DNA of 43,484 nt from Alphaproteobacteria bacterium. Its GTDB lineage: Bacteria > Pseudomonadota > Alphaproteobacteria > Rhizobiales > BM303. The notes below the pieces were generated by a model, which did not search any database, was not told the origin of the DNA, and worked only from the letters and a program-made list of their open reading frames with translations. Of this stretch, positions 27,541 through 35,362 are shown piece after piece. The stretch covers positions 1 through 43,484 of the forward strand of contig JAJRYE010000011.1 of the NCBI GenBank assembly GCA_024275895.1. Reading direction: 5' to 3'. The position numbers and the translations under genes were made by a program. The stretch's first letter is position 1; each line of letters opens with the position of its first letter.

Positions 27541-28176
27541 CTACCGCTCTTCCAGCGCCAGCCGGACACCGAGCGTCACAAAGATGGAGCCAAGACAGCG
27601 GTCCATCCACAACCCGAGGCGGGCATTGCCCCGCAAGGCCCCGGTCAGCTTTTCACCCGCAATCACCAGTGGCGGCTCTATAAAGGCCGCCACGACGATA
27701 ATCAGCGAGCCATGCAGGAACAATTGCGCCCAGACCGGACCCGCGCCGGCAACGACGAATTGCGGCAAAAAGGCGAGGAAAAAGATGGCAACCTTCGGGT
27801 TCAGCACCGCGACAAGTACCCCCTGGCGGAAAACCGGCAAAAAATCAGGGCTGCTTTTGACATCTTTCGAGATGAACGAACCGCCGCCTGAGCGCAAGGC
27901 CGCAATGCCCAGCCAGATCAGATAGGCGGCCCCGGCCCATTTGACGATGGAAAACGCCGCCACCGATGTGGCGAGGATGGCCGAAAGCCCAAGCGCCGCC
28001 ATGAGCACATGGCCAAACGCCCCGGTCCAGATCCCGAACATGGCGGCAAATCCGCTACTGCGCCCGCCGCGGAGCGTCTGCCCGAGAATAAAGGCAATAT
28101 CGGGACCGGGCGAAAGATTCAAAAAGACGGCTGCGGTGAAAAACGTCGTCCAGTGCAACATTGAATACTCAAACAT
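27541..28176 (-). CDS. LysE/RhtB family amino acid exporter
   Basis: This 211-residue inner membrane protein has about six transmembrane segments and the family N-terminal motif FLNLSPGPDIAFILGQTLRGGRSSGFAAMFGIWTG. LysE/RhtB proteins export amino acids such as lysine, arginine, threonine or homoserine lactone; the substrate cannot be told from sequence. The ATG at 28176 has AGGA 6 bases upstream. It diverges from the secreted ankyrin gene across 194 bases that include an AT-rich TTAG-CTAA palindrome. An 86-bp inverted-repeat element follows the stop codon. Confidence 0.9.
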   Translation of the reverse strand: MFEYSMLHWTTFFTAAVFLNLSPGPDIAFILGQTLRGGRSSGFAAMFGIWTGAFGHVLMAALGLSAILATSVAAFSIVKWAGAAYLIWLGIAALRSGGGSFISKDVKSSPDFLPVFRQGVLVAVLNPKVAIFFLAFLPQFVVAGAGPVWAQLFLHGSLIIVVAAFIEPPLVIAGEKLTGALRGNARLGLWMDRCLGSIFVTLGVRLALEER

Positions 28177-28370
28177 GGTTTTTCCTAACAGTTTTGATTT
28201 TTGATGTCAGCTTGAAAATCAGATGCGGCGGCGTGTCGCACCGCGCCATCTTGAAACCGGCAACCAACTCCATAATATATTAGCTAATTCTAATTTATAT
28301 CATTTCCCGCCTTTTCAGACATCAGTTTCATGAAATGGGCGAAAAAAATGCGTAAGGACAACAAGCCATC

Positions 28371-29126
28371 ATGAAAACCCTCTCCCTTTTCAGCATCATC
28401 GCCGCTCTGGCCATGCCAGTTCAGGCCCAGGCCGGGGACCAGATGGACAAGGCGGCGCAGATGCGCCTTGCCGCTGCTGCCAATGATACCGCCGCGATCA
28501 CCCGTTTTCTTGATGACGGCGCCCGGATCGATGCCGCCAATGCCTTTGGCCGAACGGCGCTGATGATGGCGGCTGAAGACGGGCGGAGCCAAAGCGCCAG
28601 ATTGCTTCTGGCGCGCGGCGCGGATATCAATTCGCGCTCGGTAAACGGTCTCACCCCGCTTAGCCTCGCCGCCGGAAACGGTTATGCCGGGCTGACGGCA
28701 ATGCTGCTTTCCAGAGGTGCGGCGAGCAAAAGCGCAACCCGCGCCGGACGCAATGCTCTGATGATTTCGGCCCGTTTCGGGCAGCTTTCCGTCATGGACG
28801 CCCTGATCAGGGCGACGGGCGATCTTGAAAAAGCCGACCGCAAGGGCCGGACCGCGCTGATCCTGGCCGCTGCCGGAGGCCATGCCCCGGTAATTGTCAA
28901 GCTGGCTGAAAACGGCGCCAATCTTGATGCGCGCGACAAATCCGGCGCAACGGCGCTGATGATCGCCGCCGACCGCAATCATCTTGCCGCCGTGCGCAAA
29001 TTGCTGCAACTGGGCGCCAACCCGCATCTCAAAGACGCCAATGGCGATACCGCCTATGAGATCGCCCGCCAGAACGGCCACTACCGGATATTCAAGCTGC
29101 TGCAACAGGCCGGCCGCATTTCGTGA
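28371..29126 (+). CDS. Exported ankyrin-repeat protein
   Basis: This 251-residue protein has a signal peptide (MKTLSLFSIIAALAMPVQAQA) followed by seven ankyrin repeats that fill the mature protein, each near 33 residues and carrying variants of RTALMMAAEDGRSQSARLLLARGADIN. There are no other domains, so it is a binding scaffold, probably in the periplasm. In other bacteria, small periplasmic ankyrin proteins protect against peroxide next to catalase (AnkB); no catalase is present here. It lies between a divergent LysE exporter and a convergent ClC channel that ends 2 bases away. Partner and role are unknown. Confidence 0.85.
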   Translation: MKTLSLFSIIAALAMPVQAQAGDQMDKAAQMRLAAAANDTAAITRFLDDGARIDAANAFGRTALMMAAEDGRSQSARLLLARGADINSRSVNGLTPLSLAAGNGYAGLTAMLLSRGAASKSATRAGRNALMISARFGQLSVMDALIRATGDLEKADRKGRTALILAAAGGHAPVIVKLAENGANLDARDKSGATALMIAADRNHLAAVRKLLQLGANPHLKDANGDTAYEIARQNGHYRIFKLLQQAGRIS

Positions 29127-29128
29127 TA

Positions 29129-30763
29129 TTACCGGTAGGCCTCCACATTGGCTTGGATGAGCGCATTGTTGTAAGCTTCCAGAGCATCGAGACGGCCCGC
29201 CCAGGCAATGATGCGCTCCGGTTCATCCGCATCCACAACTGCAATCCGGACCAGACCGGACTGATCAAAGACGCGTAACGCCTCTTCCAGCGTATCTTTG
29301 GCGGTCAATCTGGGGGCCTCCTTCGCCAGAGATTCCTCCGGCGGTTTCTCATCATTACCGGCAAAAACCATAAAATCCAGCACTTTCAGGGTTTGCACGA
29401 TGTGCTTGTGGGGGCCATCGGTCAAAAACAGCCCGCGCCCGCCAAGCTGCCAGTGAAAAAACGAGCGCCCGTAAATGGCCTGGGTCAGCCCGGACGAAAT
29501 CGTGATGACCAGAAGGAGGGCTATCGCCAGATCAAAGCCGCGGGTGAGCTCAAAAATGATCAAGGTGGTGGAAATCGGCGCGCCCAGAACCGCCGCCGCC
29601 ACACCGCCCATGCCGAGGATGGCGTAAAGCCCCGAACTTGAGCCAAGCGCCGGGAAGTAGGAGGCCGCGATAATGCCGAACGCGCCGCCCGCCATGGCGC
29701 CCAGATAGAGCGACGGGCTGAACACCCCGCCCCCAAAGCGGCTGGCCAGGGTAATGGCGGTGGCGATCATTTTGGCGATCATCAGCGAGATCAGCAAGGC
29801 AAGCGGGAAATATTCCTTCAGCGCCATATCCGTGGCCTCATAGCCAACGCCGAGGATATGCGGGAAGAATATGCCGATCCCGCCGACCATGAAGCCGCCG
29901 ATCACCGGGCGCAGCCATATGGGCGGATCAACCGTCTCGGCCGCCTGCTGCGCCAGATGGATGGCCAGTTGAAACGAAATGGCAACAAAAGCGCAAACCA
30001 GTCCCAAAACCGCAAAGGCGCCAAACTCGTAATAGGAGACAATGTTGTAATGCGGCAGGACAAAGGCGGGAAACTCGCCCAGATGCAACCGGGTGATCAC
30101 CGCCGCCACAGTTGAAGAAATCACCACTGGCACAAAAGCGCGCATGGCATAATGCCCGAGCACCACTTCCATCGCAAAAAGCGCCCCGGCAATCGGCGCG
30201 TTGAACGAGGCCGCCACGGCCGCCGCCACGCCGCAACCCAGCAGATTGCGCACCGAACCGGCGGGAAGCGCAAAATAGCGCGCAAACCCCGAGGCAATGG
30301 TCGCGCCAAGATGCACAACCGGCCCCTCGCGCCCCGCCGAAGCGCCGCTGCCAAGCGAGATGATCGTCAAAATCGCACTGTAAAGCCCCTGCCGCAGGGG
30401 AATTCTGCCCTCCTTGAGCGCCCGCGCCTCAATGACATCCGCAACGCCTTCGGGTCGCTTGTTGGTGATGATGTATTTGAGCATCAGGCCCACAACCAGA
30501 CCGCCGGCCACAGGCGCGCCCAGAATCATCCACCACGGCAGCAACGCCGCCTTGGTGCCAACCCGCTCCGACATGGCGCCAAGCCAGGAAAGCTGAACAA
30601 ACCCGATGCCGATCCTGAACAGCAAGGCGGCGTAGGCAACGCTAAGACCGATGATTATGGACAGCAGCCAGATCAGGGGCTGTCGGCCGGAAAGGAACAG
30701 CCGCAAATTGCTCTGCATCTGCTGTCCGAATATGGCGTTGATCAGACCTTTGGGCCCGCCCAT
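29129..30763 (-). CDS. ClC-type chloride channel/antiporter with CBS domain
   Basis: This 544-residue membrane protein is of the voltage-gated chloride channel family. The ion-pathway motifs are GSGASAGREGPVVHLGA (GREGP at residues 144-148, Glu146 being the gating glutamate), AASFNAPIAGALFAMEVVLGH and a GGVFSPSLYLGAMAGGAFG segment. The C-terminal cytoplasmic part (about residues 470-544) contains LTAKDTLEEALRVFDQSGLVRIAVVD, a CBS half-domain pattern that may sense nucleotides. The gating glutamate suits both channels and Cl-/H+ exchangers, so which it is remains open. It is convergent with the ankyrin gene, and the GFA gene lies upstream on the same strand. Confidence 0.92.
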   Translation of the reverse strand: MGGPKGLINAIFGQQMQSNLRLFLSGRQPLIWLLSIIIGLSVAYAALLFRIGIGFVQLSWLGAMSERVGTKAALLPWWMILGAPVAGGLVVGLMLKYIITNKRPEGVADVIEARALKEGRIPLRQGLYSAILTIISLGSGASAGREGPVVHLGATIASGFARYFALPAGSVRNLLGCGVAAAVAASFNAPIAGALFAMEVVLGHYAMRAFVPVVISSTVAAVITRLHLGEFPAFVLPHYNIVSYYEFGAFAVLGLVCAFVAISFQLAIHLAQQAAETVDPPIWLRPVIGGFMVGGIGIFFPHILGVGYEATDMALKEYFPLALLISLMIAKMIATAITLASRFGGGVFSPSLYLGAMAGGAFGIIAASYFPALGSSSGLYAILGMGGVAAAVLGAPISTTLIIFELTRGFDLAIALLLVITISSGLTQAIYGRSFFHWQLGGRGLFLTDGPHKHIVQTLKVLDFMVFAGNDEKPPEESLAKEAPRLTAKDTLEEALRVFDQSGLVRIAVVDADEPERIIAWAGRLDALEAYNNALIQANVEAYR

Positions 30764-30909
30764 GGCATCTTCCCCCCGGACTTATTCTTGCCCCATAAGC
30801 GGGCAAGTGCAAGGGGGAAAGAAGGTCGGCGCAAATTCCGTCCGACCGGGAAAGAACACCACCCCCGCAGGCGGCCTTCAGTCGCTCCGCATCAGAGCAT
30901 CCAGACCTG

Positions 30910-31335
30910 TCACTCCGCCGTCGGAGCGTATTTCGCAAACACCTCGGCACCGGTCATCTTTTCTGTTTCATTGGCAAAATCATAATAACCGGGTTTATCG
31001 TCAATGAAAATCTGATGATCGAAAACATAATTCACATCATCAAACAGCCCGGCGGGCATGATATACTGCCCGCTCGCCTTCAGGCGGTAAAACAGATGCG
31101 TGCCGCACTTGCCGCAAAACCCGCGCTCGGCCCAGTCGGACGAGTTGAAAACGGAAATATATTCCTTGCCGTCAAAGCTGACTTCCTGGCCGCAATCAAC
31201 CGCCATCAGCGGCCCGCCGCCCCATCTCCTGCACATGCCGCAATGACACGCCCCCACCTTGTCATCCACATGACCCGCATGAATATGGACCGCGCCGCAA
31301 AGACATTTGGCGTCTTTTTTATTTGCATCCGGCAT
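30910..31335 (-). CDS. GFA family (CENP-V/glutathione-dependent formaldehyde-activating-like) protein
   Basis: This 141-residue zinc-binding protein has the GFA cysteine pattern CLCGAVHIH near the N-terminus, then ACHCGMCRRWGGGPL and GFCGKCGTHLFYRL. The family includes glutathione-dependent formaldehyde-activating enzyme, but most members are uncharacterised and no formaldehyde dehydrogenase gene is near. I chose the ATG at 31335, with GGGAG 6 bases upstream; the frame extends 53 codons further but without conserved sequence. A 7-bp hairpin (CTTGCCC/GGGCAAG, 30787-30807) lies downstream, before the ClC gene. It diverges from the E1 dehydrogenase genes. Confidence 0.85.
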   Translation of the reverse strand: MPDANKKDAKCLCGAVHIHAGHVDDKVGACHCGMCRRWGGGPLMAVDCGQEVSFDGKEYISVFNSSDWAERGFCGKCGTHLFYRLKASGQYIMPAGLFDDVNYVFDHQIFIDDKPGYYDFANETEKMTGAEVFAKYAPTAE

Positions 31336-31488
31336 TACACTCTCCCGTTTCTTTATCCATAAACAAGAACAAATATAGAACATTTTAATGCTGAGCTCAA
31401 GAGCTGTTTCTTTATCCTCTCCCGCGGACAGCCCGATATGGCAACCGGCCGGGATTAACGATGCCGGCATAAAATCAGGCTTTGACAA

Positions 31489-32541
31489 ATGCAAAAGCCT
31501 GAATACGATGCGGAGCTAGTTCATGCATTGGGGGGGGCCGGGCTATTGACAGACCAAAAAAACAATCCGGATATTGAAAGACTTAAAGATCATTACCGGC
31601 AGATGTTGCGCATACGCGCCTTTGAGAGCGAGGCGGTGCGCGCCATTGCCGACGCGCTGGTGCCGGGATTCATTCACCCCTCGATCGGGCAAGAGGCCGT
31701 GCCGGTCGGGGTGTGCGCCCATCTGGGCCGTGACGACCTGCTGCTCTCCACTCACCGGGGCCACGGCCACACACTGGCCAAGGGAGCGGACGCCGAGGCG
31801 ATGATGCGCGAGCTCTTCGGGCGTGAGGGCGGCACCTGCCGCGGCAAGGGCGGCTCCATGCATATCGCCGATTTTTCCATCGGCATGCTGGGGGCAAACG
31901 GCGTTGTCGCCGCCAACATCACCATTGCCGCCGGCGCAGCCCATGCGCTCAAGCTGCGCGGCAAAAACAATGTCGTCGCCTGTTTTTTCGGCGACGGCGC
32001 CACCAATCGCGGCCCGTTTCTGGAAGGTCTCAACTGGGCCAAAACCTTTGACCTGCCGGTTCTTTTCGTTTGCGAGGACAACCAGTGGTCGGCGACCACC
32101 AAAACCAGCGCCATGCTGGCCGGCCCCGGACCGCTTGCCAGGGCGCAAAGCTTCGGCCTTGCCGGAACCAGCATCAACGGCAATGACATTCTCGCCGTTG
32201 ATGAAGCCGCCAAAAACGCCGTCGCTTCCATCAAAAACGGCGGCGGGCCCCATTTTCTCCATTGCCGCACCTACCGCCATGGCGGCCATACCGGAACCGA
32301 TCCGGCCGCCTACCGCGATGCGGCCGAGGCGGAAACAGCCATGCGGGACGACCCTGTCGCCACCTGCGCGCAACTGCTGCGCAAGGCGGATATCAGCGAG
32401 AGCAGCATCAGGGCAATTGAAGAAGAAGCAACAGCGGAAATGCGCCGTATCAAGGACAATGCTTCTCATGCCCCCTGGCCGGACAAACGCATCGTATATG
32501 AAGACGTGCAGGATCTGGGTGCGGTGGAGGCGGGCCGATGA
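31489..32541 (+). CDS. Thiamine-dependent dehydrogenase E1 component, alpha subunit
   Basis: This is an E1-alpha of the pyruvate/acetoin/branched-chain 2-oxoacid dehydrogenase type. It has STHRGHGHTLAKGAD, the RGKGGSMHI segment, and the TPP motif GDGATNRGPFLEGLNWAKTFDLPVLFVCEDN; HCRTYRHGGHTGTDP near the end carries the phosphorylation-loop-like region. E1-beta overlaps by 4 bases. The start is doubtful: ATG 31489 gives 350 residues but has no ribosome-binding site. A good promoter-like pair (TTGACA 31482-31487, TACGAT 31504-31509) overlaps it, which would favour TTG 31546 (331 residues), preceded by eight G. Substrate is unknown; the sequence looks most like AcoA or similar enzymes. Confidence 0.85.
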   Translation: MQKPEYDAELVHALGGAGLLTDQKNNPDIERLKDHYRQMLRIRAFESEAVRAIADALVPGFIHPSIGQEAVPVGVCAHLGRDDLLLSTHRGHGHTLAKGADAEAMMRELFGREGGTCRGKGGSMHIADFSIGMLGANGVVAANITIAAGAAHALKLRGKNNVVACFFGDGATNRGPFLEGLNWAKTFDLPVLFVCEDNQWSATTKTSAMLAGPGPLARAQSFGLAGTSINGNDILAVDEAAKNAVASIKNGGGPHFLHCRTYRHGGHTGTDPAAYRDAAEAETAMRDDPVATCAQLLRKADISESSIRAIEEEATAEMRRIKDNASHAPWPDKRIVYEDVQDLGAVEAGR

Positions 32542-33524
32542 ACAGCACCTGCACCATGACCTATGTCGAGGCCGCCATCGCCGCCCTGCGCGAGGAAATG
32601 CAGCGCGATGCGAGCGTCTGGGCGCTGGGCGAGGATCTGGGCCGCGGCGGCGTTTTTGGCCAGTATAAGGGCTTGCAGAACGAATTCGGCCCCGCCCGCA
32701 TCGCCGATACGCCGATATCGGAAGCCGCCATCATGGGCGCCGCCCTTGGCGCCGCCATGACCGGCACAAGGCCGGTGGTGGAGATGCGATTTTCCGATTT
32801 TGCCCTTTGCGCGGTAGATGAACTGGTCAATCAGGCCGCCAAGGCGCGCTATATGTTTGGCGGTCAGGCCCGCGCCCCGCTGGTGGTGCGCGAGCCGGTG
32901 GGCATGTGGGGCTATCTGGCGGCGCAGCACTCACAATCTTTAGAGAGCTGGTACACCCATATTCCCGGCCTCGTGGTACTGGCTCCGGCCACCGCGCGCG
33001 ACGCAAAGGGGCTGCTCAAAGCCGCCATCCGCTGCGATGATCCGGTGGTGCTCCTGGAGCATAAAAACCTGTGGCCGATGCGGGGCGAGGTCGCAAACGG
33101 AATGGACGCACTCACCCCGATCGGCAAGGCGGATGTCGCCCGGAGCGGCAAAGACATCACGCTGGTGAGCTGGTCGGCCATGGTGCATGAATGCCTTGCC
33201 GCCGCAGATATCCTTGCGAGTGAAGGCATTGAGGCCGAAGTGATTGATTTGCGCAGCCTGTGGCCATGGGACGAGGAAGCCGTCTTTGCCTCTTTGCGCA
33301 AAACCGGCCGTCTGGTGATTGTTCAGGAGGCCGTGACCACTTCAGGCTTTGGGGCGGAGATCGCCGCGCGTGTAGCTGAAACCTGCCATAGTGACCTCAA
33401 ATCGCCCATCCAGCGCCTCGGCTCGCCCCGCGTTCCCATCCCCTACGCGCCGCTGCTGGAAAATGAGCTGAAAGTCAGCCCGCAGATGATCACGGCAGCC
33501 GTGAAGCTGTCTGTCCGCTCCTGA
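32538..33524 (+). CDS. Thiamine-dependent dehydrogenase E1 component, beta subunit
   Basis: This 328-residue protein is the partner of the preceding E1-alpha. It shows the transketolase-like pyrimidine domain (MTYVEAAIAALREEMQRDASVWALGEDLG, ISEAAIMGAALGAAMTGTRPVVEMRF) and the C-terminal domain (DITLVSWSAMVHECLAAADILASEGIEAEVIDLRSLWPWDEE). The ATG overlaps the alpha stop codon. No gene for a lipoyl-bearing E2 or for E3 follows; the next gene is ppx on the other strand. The pair must use E2/E3 from elsewhere or work as a stand-alone decarboxylase. There is no lipoyl domain fused to the N-terminus. Confidence 0.88.
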   Translation: MNSTCTMTYVEAAIAALREEMQRDASVWALGEDLGRGGVFGQYKGLQNEFGPARIADTPISEAAIMGAALGAAMTGTRPVVEMRFSDFALCAVDELVNQAAKARYMFGGQARAPLVVREPVGMWGYLAAQHSQSLESWYTHIPGLVVLAPATARDAKGLLKAAIRCDDPVVLLEHKNLWPMRGEVANGMDALTPIGKADVARSGKDITLVSWSAMVHECLAAADILASEGIEAEVIDLRSLWPWDEEAVFASLRKTGRLVIVQEAVTTSGFGAEIAARVAETCHSDLKSPIQRLGSPRVPIPYAPLLENELKVSPQMITAAVKLSVRS

Positions 33525-33825
33525 AAAGCAGCAAGCGGACAAAGCTTGCCCTGCCGTAGTTCTTGCTTTCCGCCCGCCCGTCCGGGCGTGCGTCCGTTCA
33601 CGGGCTGGCGCCGGCTTTGCTGGCTTGCCCTGCCACGGAGGGGGGAGTAGAGCCTGAAATTTGCAGTTTTGGTCATGCTCAGGGCTCACAGTTTTGCGCC
33701 CACGGCCACGACTGCGGCCCGGCGCTACTGCGCCGCCCCCATGGAGGCCCGAGCGCAAGCGAGGAATAGCCGCGAATAATATAAACCTGATCCCGAGCGC
33801 AAGCGAGGAACAGCCGCGGGCAAAA
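33525..33825. other. Intergenic region between the E1 genes and ppx
   Basis: About 300 bases lie between two convergent genes. They contain short palindromes (CGCCCG/CGGGCG at 33575-33588, and GGCGC-TACT-GCGCC at 33721-33734) and a 27-bp direct repeat near the ppx end. I find no convincing gene, promoter or T-run terminator. Confidence 0.6.
33748..33818. repeat. 27-bp direct repeat, two copies
   Basis: Copies at 33748-33774 and 33792-33818 share CCCGAGCGCAAGCGAGGAA followed by YAGCCGCG, with one mismatch and a 44-base period. The second copy ends 7 bases before the ppx stop codon. Confidence 0.85.
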
Positions 33826-35355
33826 TCATGCCTCGATGCGCACCTCGCCTTCCCGGTCGAGCAAGGAGGCAAGAGTATCCATGCGCTTGCCCAGACGTTC
33901 GGCGCGCAAATCCGCCATGGCGGGGGGCATTTTCAGGATCAGTTTGCCGTCTTCATAGAAAAGCCGCGTATGGTTGATGACCTTGGGCATGGCGGCGGAA
34001 ATCATGTAGGCGACTCTCAGCGCCGCGCCGAGCATGCGGGCGCGCTGCATCTCGCGCATATCGGTGAGCAGGCGCAGACGCGGGCTTAAAACCTCGCCGA
34101 TCAGCCCCTCGTGGCGGTAAAACACCGTCAGCGCCAGAAAGGCGCGAGCCGAGTGGTTAAGGCCGATAAAAGCGCCATTGGCGATAATATTGAGGCTTTG
34201 CTCGCCACGGTAATCGGGATGCGCGCGCCAGCCAATATCCGCCAGCAAACACGCAGCATGGCGCAGCCGCCGCTCCTGCGGCGATTCTGAAGGCGCGTCC
34301 GCACCCTCAAAGAGCTGGTCGGTCCATTCGCTCAGCTCCTGCACGTGGCGCGGCGAACGCGCCCGCAAAATCGCCAGATCCTGACAGGCGCTGTAAAGCG
34401 GGTCTTCGCGCCGCTCCTGCTTGCCCAGCTTTGAGTACAAAACCCCTTCCCGCACCCCCAGCGCCGAGATCACGACATCTTCAGCCTCCGTGAGCACCAT
34501 TAACCGCTCAAGCACCGCCGCCGCATAGGGCAAGGTTCGCGCCCGCGCCGCCGAGACGCCGGGAATTTGCAGCAACGAGGAAAGCTTGGAGCCCTTCACC
34601 AGCCGGGTGAGATCAAGGACATCCACCGCCGGAATGGTGTAGTGGTGCAAAACATGCAGAGGATAATCATGATGAAGCATGTGAATGCGCGCCAGCATGC
34701 GCCAAGAGCCGCCAACGGCATAAAACGGCAAGCCCTTATTGGCCTCCAGAAGCGGCTCGCCATCCAGCGCCCGCTCGATGATTTCCTCGGCGCGCTCAAC
34801 CGAGCCTCCTGCCTCGTCCATCAACCGCAAGCCGCCAAGCGGCGTGGTAACGCCGGGGGTAAGCTCCCCCCTGGCCGCATCGACCAAATCCAGCGAGCCG
34901 CCGCCCATATCCCCCACAAGACCATTGGCTTCGGGAATGCCGGACAAAACGCCAAACCCGGCCATCTTAGCTTCTTTTTTGCCCGAAAGAACTGATATCC
35001 GGGCGCCGATCGCCTCTTCACCGCGCGAGATGAAATCCGCACCATTATCGGCATCTCTAACCGCCGCCGTGGCGATCACATATTTTTTCACCACCCCGAT
35101 CTGGCGCGCGATCATGCGAAACCGGCGCAGGGCGGCAAGCGCCGCCGCCATGCTTTTCCTGCCCAGCTTGCCGGTGCTCGCCACCGATTCGCCCAGGCCG
35201 CAAAGCGCCTTTTCATTGAAAAACGGCGCTGGCGCCCGGTGCGCGCCCTCATAAACCACCATGCGCACCGAGTTGGAGCCGATATCGACAACCGCCACCG
35301 GCTCGACATCAGCCAAACGCCCCGGTGCAAAGGAAGTATCAAAAAAATCCGTCAT
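33826..35355 (-). CDS. ppx: Exopolyphosphatase (Ppx/GppA family)
   Basis: Ppx/GppA enzymes remove terminal phosphates from polyphosphate and in some cases from pppGpp. The 509-residue protein has the phosphate-1 motif VAVVDIGSNSVRMVVYEG, the ATAAVRDADNGADF segment and phosphate-2 motif GLVGDMGGGSLDLVDAA, followed by an HD-like C-terminal domain (ARLRHAACLLADIGWRAHPDYRGEQ). The ATG at 35355 is 7 bases after the ppk stop, so the kinase that makes polyphosphate and the enzyme that removes it are made together. Ppx versus GppA activity cannot be separated by eye; the linkage to ppk favours Ppx. Confidence 0.92.
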   Translation of the reverse strand: MTDFFDTSFAPGRLADVEPVAVVDIGSNSVRMVVYEGAHRAPAPFFNEKALCGLGESVASTGKLGRKSMAAALAALRRFRMIARQIGVVKKYVIATAAVRDADNGADFISRGEEAIGARISVLSGKKEAKMAGFGVLSGIPEANGLVGDMGGGSLDLVDAARGELTPGVTTPLGGLRLMDEAGGSVERAEEIIERALDGEPLLEANKGLPFYAVGGSWRMLARIHMLHHDYPLHVLHHYTIPAVDVLDLTRLVKGSKLSSLLQIPGVSAARARTLPYAAAVLERLMVLTEAEDVVISALGVREGVLYSKLGKQERREDPLYSACQDLAILRARSPRHVQELSEWTDQLFEGADAPSESPQERRLRHAACLLADIGWRAHPDYRGEQSLNIIANGAFIGLNHSARAFLALTVFYRHEGLIGEVLSPRLRLLTDMREMQRARMLGAALRVAYMISAAMPKVINHTRLFYEDGKLILKMPPAMADLRAERLGKRMDTLASLLDREGEVRIEA

Positions 35356-35362
35356 ATAATTT

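Noticed and set aside
27357-27569. A 70-codon frame between lysE and uvrD
   Set aside because: It is generated by the 86-bp inverted-repeat element and overlaps the lysE end. It has no ribosome-binding site or homology that I recognise.
24930-27683. Long plus-strand frames opposite prmA and uvrD
   Set aside because: They lie antisense to clearly identified genes, are rich in Arg, Pro and His as expected for shadows, and have no family match.
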